Position numbers and translations under genes: made by a program. The notes below the pieces were generated by a model. The model was not told the DNA's origin and searched no databases. It saw only the letters and a program-made list of their open reading frames with translations. This document shows positions 15,079 through 23,065 of a DNA stretch of 33,646 bases, in pieces; positions within the stretch are counted from its first letter, which is position 1, and every line of letters starts with the position of its first letter. The DNA lies in the NCBI GenBank assembly GCA_015065045.1, contig SVRB01000003.1, positions 1 to 33,646 on the forward strand. Direction: 5' to 3'. The stretch is from Oscillospiraceae bacterium (lineage in GTDB: Bacteria > Bacillota > Clostridia > Oscillospirales > CAG-272).

Positions 15079-15663
15079 ATGAAAATTTTATTGGCATCAA
15101 AGTCTCCCCGCAGACGAAAAATGTTAAAAGAGCTTGGTATAAAATACACGCTTTGGAACGGCGAGGCAGACGAAACCGTTACAAAAGAATATAAGCCCCA
15201 TTCGCTTGTAAAGCTACTTGCAAAAAGAAAGGCTATGGCGGCATATAAAGACGTAAAAAGAAACGATTCTCTTATTATATCCGCAGACACCGTCGTTGCA
15301 TTAAACGGCAAGATACTCGGCAAGCCTAAGGATGATGACGATGCAAGAAATATGCTTCGCAGTATGAGCGGCACTCACCATTCGGTTTATTCGGGCGTTG
15401 CCGCTATATATAACGGCAGACTTGTATCTGATTATCAAAAAACAGATATAAAATTCCGTGATATTGATGACAAAGAAATCGAAAGATATCTTAAGACCGG
15501 TGAGCATAAAGATAAAGCAGGCTCATACGGGATACAGGAAAAGGGCGGATATTTCGTTGAAAAGGTAAACGGAGATATAAACAACGTTGTGGGGCTCCCC
15601 GTTTTGAAGCTTCGAAATATGATTTTAAAAGAGTTTGATATTGATATTTTTAATTTAGATTAA
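15079..15663 (+). CDS. maf: Maf-family nucleoside triphosphate pyrophosphatase
   Basis: 194 residues, full length. Motifs: LASKSPRRRKMLKELGIKY at the N-terminus, SADTVVALNGKILGKPKD, MSGTHHSVYSGVA and GSYGIQEKGGYFVEKVNGD. Maf proteins hydrolyse dTTP/UTP or modified nucleotides to monophosphates and can arrest division when overproduced. It lies 4 bases after the DUF4321 gene and just before mreB, an arrangement also seen in Bacillus. Confidence 0.94.
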   Translation: MKILLASKSPRRRKMLKELGIKYTLWNGEADETVTKEYKPHSLVKLLAKRKAMAAYKDVKRNDSLIISADTVVALNGKILGKPKDDDDARNMLRSMSGTHHSVYSGVAAIYNGRLVSDYQKTDIKFRDIDDKEIERYLKTGEHKDKAGSYGIQEKGGYFVEKVNGDINNVVGLPVLKLRNMILKEFDIDIFNLD

Positions 15664-15683
15664 AAGCTTGAAGAGGTGTTAAA

Positions 15684-16682
15684 GTGGCAAGAACGATAGG
15701 AATCGATTTGGGTACTGCCAACACGTATGTATACAGAAAAGGCAGAGGGATCGTTATAAGAGAGCCCTCTGTAATCGCAATAGACGAAGAAAAATGTAAA
15801 GTGGTAGCTTTAGGTGAGGATGCTTACGAAATGATAGGCAAAGAGCCTACAAACGTAAAGGCTACACGCCCCATTAAAGACGGCGTTATTGCAGAATTTG
15901 ATATAACCGTAGCTATGCTTCACGGATTTATCGTTAAGGCATCGGGAAAAGGAAGTCTCAACCGACCGAACGTTGTATTAACGGTTTCCGAAAGCATCAC
16001 AGAGGTTGAAAAAAGAGCGCTTGAGGAAGCGGCTGCCGAAGCAGGAGCAAGAAGTGTCGCAACTATAAAAGCATCATTTGCGGCAGCGCTCGGAGCGGGA
16101 TTGCCCATCGAAGAACCAAGAGGCAGTATGATCGTAAACATCGGCGGCGGAACGACCGACGTTGCCGTTATGAGTCTTGGTGGCATAATCGAATCCGACT
16201 CTGTAAGGGTTGGAGGAGATAAGATTGACGACGCTATTTTATCTTACTTAAAGAGAAAATATAATTTGATAATCAGCTCTATAGATGCTGAAGAATTAAA
16301 AAGAAGCATCGGCACACTCTCTCCTTCGGCTGAAGAAAAATATGCCGAGGTGTACGGCAGAGATGCTGTAAGCGGACTCCCTCTTACCATAAAAGTAAAA
16401 AATACCGAGCTTATTGACCCTATAAAAGAACAGATTTCACACATTGTTGACTGTATAAAATCAACCTTAGAAAAGCTTCACCCCGAATTATCCTCCGATA
16501 TTCACGACTATGGAATGACACTTTCGGGCGGAGGAGCGCTTTTAGATGGAATCGAAGAATACTTTACAAAGCTTTTTGGCTTTGAAGTCAGAGTTGCCGA
16601 AAACGCAACCGACTGCTGTGTTGAAGGAATACAGAAGGTAATTGATCTCTTCCCTCAGTTTATTTCATTCAATAACCGATAA
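15684..16682 (+). CDS. mreB: MreB-type rod-shape actin homologue
   Basis: 332 residues, GTG start with AAGAGGTG upstream. Actin-fold motifs: phosphate 1 IGIDLGTANTYVY, phosphate 2 NIGGGTTDVAVMSLGGI, adenosine motif LSGGGALLDGIEEY. It forms membrane-bound filaments that direct lateral wall synthesis. The following mreC, mreD and mrdA confirm the elongasome role, although Mbl-type paralogues cannot be separated from the sequence alone. Confidence 0.96.
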   Translation: MARTIGIDLGTANTYVYRKGRGIVIREPSVIAIDEEKCKVVALGEDAYEMIGKEPTNVKATRPIKDGVIAEFDITVAMLHGFIVKASGKGSLNRPNVVLTVSESITEVEKRALEEAAAEAGARSVATIKASFAAALGAGLPIEEPRGSMIVNIGGGTTDVAVMSLGGIIESDSVRVGGDKIDDAILSYLKRKYNLIISSIDAEELKRSIGTLSPSAEEKYAEVYGRDAVSGLPLTIKVKNTELIDPIKEQISHIVDCIKSTLEKLHPELSSDIHDYGMTLSGGGALLDGIEEYFTKLFGFEVRVAENATDCCVEGIQKVIDLFPQFISFNNR

Positions 16683-16703
16683 ATTATCAGGAGAAATATT
16701 AAA

Positions 16704-17543
16704 TTGAAAAATCTGTTTCAAAACAAATTTATGATAGTGCTTATAGTTATTTCGATAATTTTGGTAGGTACTACGTCTTTCATATCAGCCTTAGGCTACA
16801 CATCCTATGTAAGAAATGCCATAGGTATTGTTTTGACGCCTATACAAAAGGGGGCGGATTTTGTTTTTGACAGCTTTGAAAATATTTTTGCCGATAAAGC
16901 AGACTACAAAAAGCTCAAAGAAGAAAATGAAAACTTAAAGCTTCTTCTTTCCGAAAAGGAAAAAGAGCTTGCCGACGCTCAAAACACCGTAAAAGAAAAT
17001 GAAAATTTAAAGGACTTCCTCGGTTTAAAGGAAGAGCATCCCGATTTTGTTCTTGCCGATGCTAAAGTTACCGGAAGACAGACGAATAATTACTCTATCG
17101 TTTATACCTTGGATAAGGGCTCATACCACGGCATAACACCGGGAATGCCCATAATAGACAAGTTTGGTATTGTCGGTTGCATCAGCGAGGTTGGTCTTAC
17201 TTGGTCAAAAGCAACCTCAATTATAAATACTGACGTTTCTGTCGGAGTGATGATACAAAGAACGGGTGAAACAGGTGTTTCAAGCGGAAGCTTTTCCGCA
17301 TTCAAAGATGGACTTTGCGTTGTTTCATATTTGCCGAACGATACCGACGTGCAAGTAGGCGACAGAATAGTTACCTCTGCAAACAGCTCGCTTTACCCTA
17401 AAGACATTCTTCTTGGAAAAGTCGAATCAATAAAGCACGACCCTGTTTCAAGAGAAATTCTTGTATACGTAAAGCCTGCCGCAAATATCACGGAGGTCAG
17501 CTCGGTAATGATAATTACCGATTATAGTATAGCATATGAATAA
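16704..17543 (+). CDS. mreC: MreC, rod-shape-determining scaffold protein
   Basis: 279 residues from a TTG start with AGGAGA upstream. An N-terminal membrane helix (about 9-29) is followed by a coiled coil (about 70-112, KLKEENENLKLLLSEKEKELADAQ) and a beta-rich extracellular domain with GMPIIDKFGIVGCISEVG. MreC activates PBP2/RodA outside the membrane. It overlaps mreD by 8 bases. Confidence 0.95.
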   Translation: MKNLFQNKFMIVLIVISIILVGTTSFISALGYTSYVRNAIGIVLTPIQKGADFVFDSFENIFADKADYKKLKEENENLKLLLSEKEKELADAQNTVKENENLKDFLGLKEEHPDFVLADAKVTGRQTNNYSIVYTLDKGSYHGITPGMPIIDKFGIVGCISEVGLTWSKATSIINTDVSVGVMIQRTGETGVSSGSFSAFKDGLCVVSYLPNDTDVQVGDRIVTSANSSLYPKDILLGKVESIKHDPVSREILVYVKPAANITEVSSVMIITDYSIAYE

Positions 17544-18081
17544 GCATTTCAATATTGCCGTTATTTTTGATATTGTAATATACGGATTGCTTTTGATTGT
17601 GCTGTCCGTTTTACAGACAACCTTAATTCCCCGTTTTCCGATATACGACGCTATTCCCGATATAATGATCGGCGCTGTATGCTGTATCGGTGTTTACAGA
17701 GGAGAGAGATGCGCCGCAATTTTTGGTCTTATGGCGGGTCTTTGTTCTGATGCGCTCGGAAGCACGGGATTATCATTATTGCCGCTTTTTTACACCCTCG
17801 TTGGTTATATTGCGGGTAATATTGGCGCAAACGCAAGAGAAAAGGCTCGCTTTGCGGCATATCTTATCACTATCCCTGCCGTTTGTTTTGCAAAAACGGC
17901 ATTATCTTTTTTTCACCATATCATAATATATTTTGATTCGATCAAGCTGGGTGATTACTTTTTGCATACTTTTTTACCCGAATTTGTTTATACGCTTTGC
18001 TTGTGTATACCGATCTTTATACTCGTAAAGCTGTTTGATATTCCATTAAACACACTCAGAAAGAGAGGCGGTTATCGTTGA
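17536..18081 (+). CDS. mreD: MreD, rod-shape-determining membrane protein
   Basis: 181 residues, almost all hydrophobic, with five or six membrane helices, including YGLLLIVLSVLQTTLIPRF and the IPDIMIGAVCCIGVYRGERCAAIFGLMAGL stretch typical of MreD. Both its start and its stop overlap neighbours (mreC by 8 bases, mrdA by 4), indicating tight translational coupling. Confidence 0.94.
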   Translation: MNKHFNIAVIFDIVIYGLLLIVLSVLQTTLIPRFPIYDAIPDIMIGAVCCIGVYRGERCAAIFGLMAGLCSDALGSTGLSLLPLFYTLVGYIAGNIGANAREKARFAAYLITIPAVCFAKTALSFFHHIIIYFDSIKLGDYFLHTFLPEFVYTLCLCIPIFILVKLFDIPLNTLRKRGGYR

Positions 18082-20171
18082 GAAAAAACAGCAGATATCA
18101 TTTCAGATATATATTACCGACCCTTCTCTTTGTGTTGGTCTGCATATGCTTTGCAGCAAGAATAATATACTTGCAAATAAATGCACCCGAGCTTCAAACA
18201 TCATCCGAGCTTACGGTAAGAACTGTAGCCGTTAAAGCTGTAAGGGGTGAAATATATGACCGTAACGGCATCAAGCTTGTAGCAAACAGCTATTCGTATA
18301 ACGTGATGCTTGACGCTAACACCTTCCCTAAAAGCAACAGCGAAAAAAATCAGACATTATCTACACTTATCGATATTTTAGGCAATACTCCCGACACGCA
18401 GTTTCCCGTAATAAACGGATATAAAGAAGCTGAATATAAGGATTTTGATACAAACAGCTCCGAATATAACGGATTTATGAAAATGCTCGACAAATTCAAG
18501 TTACCGAGAAACACCTCGTGTGAAGATCTTGTCAGCTTTTTATTAAAGAGATATGAGCTTGTTGACAAAAACGGAAAGCTTAGCGTAAACGAAGAAATGC
18601 TTATGTCTGTAATGGCTGTCAGATATGAATGCGAAAGACTTAGCTTCAATTCTCTTAGTCCCGTTACTATCGAAAAGAATATTTCTATGGCAACATTGAC
18701 AGCCGTCGAAGAAGCATCTCTTGACGGAGTTAAAATAAGCAAATCTGTAGACAGAGTTTATAATTATCCCAAGTACGCCGCGCATATTATCGGCAGAACG
18801 GGTAAAATTCAAGCCGCAGACCTCGAATACTATACCGAAAAAGGATACCCGATGGACGCTATCGTGGGCATTGACGGTATCGAAAAGGCTTATGAAGAAT
18901 ATTTAAGAGGAATCGACGGAACTCTTGTAATTGTAGAAGATAAGAATAAAAACATCGTTGACGAATACTACAAAAAACAGCCCGTTGCAGGAAACGACGT
19001 TTATCTTACTATCGATATAAATATGCAGATCGTCGCAGAGGACGCTCTTGATTATAATATAAAGTATATCAAAGAAAAAGCTGACGCGACTATTAAAGAA
19101 GAAACCGAAAAGTATACTGATGCAAACGGCAATATTATAGACGCATCCAAAATCCCCCAGTATATAGGCGAGGACGTAACCTCGGGCGCTGTTACTCTTG
19201 TCAATCCGAATACGGGAGAAATATACGCTATGGCTTCAAATCCGACGTATAATCTTTCTACCTATCTTCAGGACTACAGCAGTCTCCTTACAGCAGACAA
19301 CAATCCCCTCTTTAACCGAGCGCTTATGGGAACCTACGAACCGGGCTCGACGTTTAAGATTGGTGTTGCAGCAGCCGCGCTTGAATACGGCGTTATAAAC
19401 AGATATACAACAATGTATGACAGCGGTGTTTATAAATATTATCCCGACTTTCAGCCCGAATGTTGGGTGTATAAATCTCACGGATACGGACACGGAACCG
19501 TAAACGTTATATCCGCAATTCAGCATTCTTGTAACTACTTCTTCTATGAAACAGGAAGACTTTTGACTATCGAAAGAATGAACGAATTTTGCAAGAAGCT
19601 TGGACTTGGCGAAAGCACGGGCATTGAGCTTCCCGAATCAAACGGAATCCTTGCAGGACCTGCATATTCATCGTCAATCAACAAACAATGGATGCCCGGT
19701 GATACGGTACAGTCAGCAATAGGTCAGTCTGATAATACCTTCTCCCCCTTGCAGATCTCGATGTACTTGTCCACAATGATAAACGGCGGAAACAGATACA
19801 GAGCTCATTTGCTTCACTCCGTTCGTGAGTTTGGCACAAATAAAATTATATACGAAGAGCAGCCTGAAACTTTAAATACAGTTGAATTATCAGCTGAAAC
19901 GGTTAATACTATAAAGACCGGTATGAAGAGCGTTATGGAAAACGGTACTGCAGCACCCGTATTCTCCGACTACCCGATAGAAATCGGAGGAAAAACAGGT
20001 ACAGCGCAGGTTGGTTCCAAAAAAAGTAATAACGGTATATTTATGGCATTTGCCCCTTATGATAACCCCGAAATCGTTGCATCTTGTATAATTGAGCAAG
20101 CGGGCGGCAGTAACGACTGTGGTCTGACGATCAGAAAAATGTTTAACTACCACTTCAATATAATTGAATAA
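18078..20171 (+). CDS. mrdA: Penicillin-binding protein 2, elongasome transpeptidase
   Basis: 697 residues from a TTG that overlaps the mreD stop (GAGGCGG upstream). One N-terminal membrane helix, a pedestal region beginning VRTVAVKAVRGEIYDRNG, and a transpeptidase domain with STFK (serine about residue 424), SCN (about 484) and KTGT (about 639). It cross-links peptidoglycan with RodA in lateral wall growth. Position after mreBCD supports PBP2 rather than the division or spore paralogues. Confidence 0.95.
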   Translation: MRKNSRYHFRYILPTLLFVLVCICFAARIIYLQINAPELQTSSELTVRTVAVKAVRGEIYDRNGIKLVANSYSYNVMLDANTFPKSNSEKNQTLSTLIDILGNTPDTQFPVINGYKEAEYKDFDTNSSEYNGFMKMLDKFKLPRNTSCEDLVSFLLKRYELVDKNGKLSVNEEMLMSVMAVRYECERLSFNSLSPVTIEKNISMATLTAVEEASLDGVKISKSVDRVYNYPKYAAHIIGRTGKIQAADLEYYTEKGYPMDAIVGIDGIEKAYEEYLRGIDGTLVIVEDKNKNIVDEYYKKQPVAGNDVYLTIDINMQIVAEDALDYNIKYIKEKADATIKEETEKYTDANGNIIDASKIPQYIGEDVTSGAVTLVNPNTGEIYAMASNPTYNLSTYLQDYSSLLTADNNPLFNRALMGTYEPGSTFKIGVAAAALEYGVINRYTTMYDSGVYKYYPDFQPECWVYKSHGYGHGTVNVISAIQHSCNYFFYETGRLLTIERMNEFCKKLGLGESTGIELPESNGILAGPAYSSSINKQWMPGDTVQSAIGQSDNTFSPLQISMYLSTMINGGNRYRAHLLHSVREFGTNKIIYEEQPETLNTVELSAETVNTIKTGMKSVMENGTAAPVFSDYPIEIGGKTGTAQVGSKKSNNGIFMAFAPYDNPEIVASCIIEQAGGSNDCGLTIRKMFNYHFNIIE

Positions 20172-20185
20172 AAGGATTTAGCTTT

Positions 20186-21388
20186 ATGAAAAGATTATTT
20201 ATTTCGATAATTTTAATATGTATTGTTCTCATAACGGCATCCTGTTCGGGAAAATTACCCGAAACAAACGAATACAAGTGTGAATTTGACACAAAGAACA
20301 AAACCGTATCTATAGTCGGTTACGAAGGCAGCTCGGAGAAAATTGTAATTCCCGAAAAGTTTGGAAAATATACAGTTACCGAGATTGGCCGAAACGCATT
20401 TTCAAAGAACTACGAGCTTTCGAAAATTACAATCCCCGAGACTGTAACATCTATCGGCGACAGAGCCTTTGAATTATGTATAGGCTTAAAAGAAATCGAG
20501 CTTCCGCCCGAGCTTAAAAGTATAGGCAATGCGGCATTTTCTAATTGCCGTTCTTTGAGAAAAATATCAATCCCCGAGGCTGTCGAAAAAATAGGTCTCA
20601 GCGTGTTTACGGGTTGCACTTCACTTGAAAAAATTGAAGTTGACGAAAACAACTCCAACTACGTTTCAGACAGATACGGAGCTTTGCTCGACAAAAACCA
20701 AACTACAGTTATCCAATACCCCACCGGAAGCCAACGCACTAAATACGAGATGCCGAATACTGTTACAACTATAGAGAGCTACGCATTTGAAAAATCAAAG
20801 AACCTTGAAGAAGTTACTTTTTCAGAAAACTTAAAAACAATAAAAAGCTATGCTTTTCAAGCCTCTGGAATACGCAGCGCTGAATTTTCCGACAGGCTCG
20901 AACAAATAGGCAACTTTGCATTTAACGAATCAAAGCTTTCATCAATTACACTTGGTAATTCAGTAAAGAGCATCGGCGACTCAGCTTTCGCTTGGTGCAC
21001 GTCGCTTACGGAAATCGAAATACCCTCAACGACCGACGTTATCGGTGTTTCGGCATTCTTTATGTGTACTTCAATCGAAAAATATACCATAGGTAAAGAA
21101 AATAAGAAATTTGCTTCCGATGATTACGGAGTGCTGTTCAATAAGGATAAATCGATATTGCTATACTACCCCGTCGGCAGCGCGACAGAGGAATACACTG
21201 TACCAAGTACAGTTAAGACGATTTCAGCAAGCTCATTTTCGACTTGCTTGAATATTAAAAAGATTATAATCCCTGACTCCGTTGAAGAAATAAACGACCT
21301 TGCTTTTTCTCAGTGTCCAAACCTTGCCGACGTAATATACGAAGGCACAAAGCCTGAAAGCATCGCTGAAAACGCATTTGAAAAATAA
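20186..21388 (+). CDS. BspA-like leucine-rich-repeat lipoprotein
   Basis: 400 residues. A type II signal peptide ends in the lipobox LITASC (cysteine 20). The rest consists of about 23-residue BspA-type repeats (LRR_5), e.g. ITIPETVTSIGDRAFELC, IEIPSTTDVIGVSAFFMC and IIIPDSVEEINDLAFSQC, arranged as two blocks. Between them are YGALLDKNQTTVIQYP and YGVLFNKDKSILLYYP segments. Such proteins are surface-exposed and usually bind proteins or carbohydrates. It starts 15 bases after mrdA with an AAAGGA site, so it appears to be the last gene of the mre unit. No catalytic domain is seen. Confidence 0.88.
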   Translation: MKRLFISIILICIVLITASCSGKLPETNEYKCEFDTKNKTVSIVGYEGSSEKIVIPEKFGKYTVTEIGRNAFSKNYELSKITIPETVTSIGDRAFELCIGLKEIELPPELKSIGNAAFSNCRSLRKISIPEAVEKIGLSVFTGCTSLEKIEVDENNSNYVSDRYGALLDKNQTTVIQYPTGSQRTKYEMPNTVTTIESYAFEKSKNLEEVTFSENLKTIKSYAFQASGIRSAEFSDRLEQIGNFAFNESKLSSITLGNSVKSIGDSAFAWCTSLTEIEIPSTTDVIGVSAFFMCTSIEKYTIGKENKKFASDDYGVLFNKDKSILLYYPVGSATEEYTVPSTVKTISASSFSTCLNIKKIIIPDSVEEINDLAFSQCPNLADVIYEGTKPESIAENAFEK

Positions 21389-21434
21389 TAAAAAAAGAGA
21401 TTGCATTTACGAGGCTTCTCATAAGGATGTTTAA

Positions 21435-21501
21435 CGTAGGGGCGATCATTGATCGCCCGCAACCATCCGCAAAAAACGGGCGACCGATGGTAGCCCCTAC
21501 A
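21435..21501 (+). repeat. Small palindromic element with GTAGGGGC/GCCCCTAC ends
   Basis: Outer arms GTAGGGGC (21436-21443) and GCCCCTAC (21493-21500) with nested GATCGCCCG and CGGGCGA arms, about 66 bases in all, and no reading frame. It resembles the small palindromic repeats scattered through many Clostridia (from general knowledge). It lies just after the LRR lipoprotein gene. Confidence 0.75.
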
Positions 21502-21508
21502 AACGGAT

Positions 21509-21540
21509 TTCGGCAGAGAACTTGTTTTCTCTGCCGATTT
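21509..21540 (+). terminator. Hairpin, possible weak terminator after the mre operon
   Basis: GGCAGAGAA and TTCTCTGCC arms with a 6-base loop, followed by GATTTGTGTT. The T tract is poor, so its termination role is uncertain. It is the only terminator-like hairpin between the LRR lipoprotein and the next gene. Confidence 0.4.
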
Positions 21541-21550
21541 GTGTTATAAT
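21522..21550 (+). promoter_or_regulatory. Candidate promoter upstream of the YcxB-like gene
   Basis: TTGTTT, 17 bases, extended -10 TGTTATAAT. The -35 lies inside the hairpin above. The gene it would serve begins about 250 bases further on, beyond a palindromic element. Confidence 0.4.
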
Positions 21551-21562
21551 GGAATCACCGAA

Positions 21563-21702
21563 AAGCCTCCCTCCGAGAGGGAGGTGGCACGGCGTAGCCG
21601 TGACGGAAGGAGCCTGCGTAATTTTGGGTTTGTGCTAACTTTATTGTAACGCACTCTCCCTCAGTCGCTTCGCGACAGCTCCCTCCCGGAGGGAGCCTAT
21701 GG
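21563..21702 (+). repeat. MITE-like element with terminal inverted repeats of about 45 bp
   Basis: The left end AGCCTCCCTCCGAGAGGGAG and the reverse complement of the right end AGGCTCCCTCCGGGAGGGAG are nearly the same. Both continue into small internal palindromes (CACGGCGTAGCCGTG left, TCGCTTCGCGA right) and a CTCCCTCA/GGAAGGAG-like box. The centre has no ORF. With the element at 21435 it fills most of the 415-base stretch without a gene. Confidence 0.75.
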
Positions 21703-21802
21703 ATGCGCTCGTTCATCTTTAGGGGTATGGGCTTTGCCTTGTGCCTTTGTATTACAAAGGCGAAATTTGCGATAAAATACAAAATCAGAAAGGAACTTAC
21801 CT

Positions 21803-22303
21803 ATGAAAAACCAATACAAAATCACAAAAGAGTTAATGAAAACATGGGCAAAGGAATACCATATACACGGTGCGAAAAATGTAATATTATTTATCCTTTG
21901 GTGCGTATTAGGCGTTATTGGAATAAAGGGGCTTGTTTTTTCTATCTCAACCCACAGCGACTGGATGGATATTTATATCTATGCACTTTTTACTGTCCTT
22001 GCTGTTTTCAAGTTATTTTTTGCTCGTTTCTTTTTTTGGTCAAAAAGATATAAACTGTACTCGACTACATATGGAGTTTCCGAGTGGATACGTACCACAG
22101 AGTTTTTGGATGATGAAATAATTATTACAGACCATACATCAGTCAGCAAATTAAAATATAGCAACATCAAGACAATAAAAGAAAAAAACAATGTTGTTAT
22201 AATATTTATGAATAATAATATGGCCATAAGGTTGTATAAAGATGCTTTTGTAGAAGGCTCCTGGGAAAAATGTAAGGAAAAAATTAATACTATGCTCAAA
22301 TAA
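21803..22303 (+). CDS. YcxB-like membrane protein
   Basis: 166 residues with two membrane helices (about 27-47 and 58-80). A C-terminal domain of about 80 residues begins YKLYSTTYGVSEWIRTTEFLDDEIIITDHTSVSKLKYSNIKTIKE, a pattern of the YcxB-like family, whose soluble part is related to bacterial PH-like domains. Function unknown. AGAAAGGAAC precedes the ATG. It stands alone, with palindromic elements before it and a terminator after it, and its codon usage is more AT-rich than its neighbours. It may be an accessory gene. Confidence 0.65.
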   Translation: MKNQYKITKELMKTWAKEYHIHGAKNVILFILWCVLGVIGIKGLVFSISTHSDWMDIYIYALFTVLAVFKLFFARFFFWSKRYKLYSTTYGVSEWIRTTEFLDDEIIITDHTSVSKLKYSNIKTIKEKNNVVIIFMNNNMAIRLYKDAFVEGSWEKCKEKINTMLK

Positions 22304-22307
22304 GATA

Positions 22308-22345
22308 AACCCCGACAGTTTTTTAAAATCTGTCGGGGCTAATTA
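22308..22345 (+). terminator. Terminator after the YcxB-like gene
   Basis: CCCCGACAG and CTGTCGGGG arms (22310-22338) starting 6 bases past the stop codon. The T tract after it is moderate. Confidence 0.75.
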
Positions 22346-22362
22346 TTTGTTCACTGCGTATC

Positions 22363-22395
22363 AAAAAAGCCTTCTCCTGTGGGAGAAGGCTTTTC
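22363..22395. terminator. Bidirectional terminator between the YcxB-like gene and pgsA
   Basis: AAAAAAGCCTTCTCC and GGAGAAGGCTTTT arms with a TGTG loop. It works for either strand and is the probable end of the recA-recX-rimO-pgsA operon. Confidence 0.85.
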
Positions 22396-22444
22396 AATTT
22401 TCCGCTAAGCGTACACGCTTTCTGCAATCTTTTTTTATTATGTA

Positions 22445-23038
22445 TTACTTTTCGGGATCAAGCAACGGCCAGTATGCTTTAAGATAATCAATACCTGACC
22501 AGATAGTCATAAATACCATGAATGCTACAGATACGTAGCTGAGTATGTGATACTCGTTTATAATTGTATTTGCAAAGAACGCAGGTTCGAGAATCATAAC
22601 GAGAATACATACGATCTGTGATACTGTCTTGATCTTTCCGAGGTATGCTGCAGCAATAACTACTGATGAACCGCTTGATGCAATCATACGCAATGATGTT
22701 ATCGCAATTTCGCGAAGAATAACGATAAACGTTGCCCACGCAAATACCATATAGAAAACTCTGTCGTATGTTATTGTAGAAAGAATCGCGATATATCCGC
22801 CGATCGTCATAAGCTTATCGGCAACGGGATCAAGAAACTTTCCAAAATCTGTTATAAGGTTATGCTTTCTTGCAATCTTTCCGTCAAGCATATCAGTCAA
22901 TGCAGTAAGACCAAATATCACTGCCGCCGCAATTCTTGACCAGAAATCACCAAGAACGGGGAACATTATAATAAACATAAAAAATGGTATCATGACCATT
23001 CTCAACACGGTCAACTTGTTTGGAAGATTCATTTTCAT
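22445..23038 (-). CDS. pgsA: CDP-diacylglycerol-glycerol-3-phosphate 3-phosphatidyltransferase
   Basis: 197 residues and several membrane helices. The CDP-alcohol phosphotransferase signature is intact: DMLDGKIARKHNLITDFGKF then LDPVADK (D-x2-D-G-x2-A-R-x8-G-x3-D-x3-D). It makes phosphatidylglycerol phosphate, the precursor of phosphatidylglycerol and cardiolipin. ACAGGAG lies before the ATG. It is the last gene after rimO, 27 bases downstream. Confidence 0.95.
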   Translation of the reverse strand: MKMNLPNKLTVLRMVMIPFFMFIIMFPVLGDFWSRIAAAVIFGLTALTDMLDGKIARKHNLITDFGKFLDPVADKLMTIGGYIAILSTITYDRVFYMVFAWATFIVILREIAITSLRMIASSGSSVVIAAAYLGKIKTVSQIVCILVMILEPAFFANTIINEYHILSYVSVAFMVFMTIWSGIDYLKAYWPLLDPEK

Positions 23039-23065
23039 AATCTTTTACTCCTGTCAAAATTATTG

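Noticed and set aside
21703-22053. 116-codon plus-strand ORF overlapping the YcxB-like gene
   Set aside because: It begins inside the right end of the palindromic element and runs out of frame through the better-supported gene at 21803.
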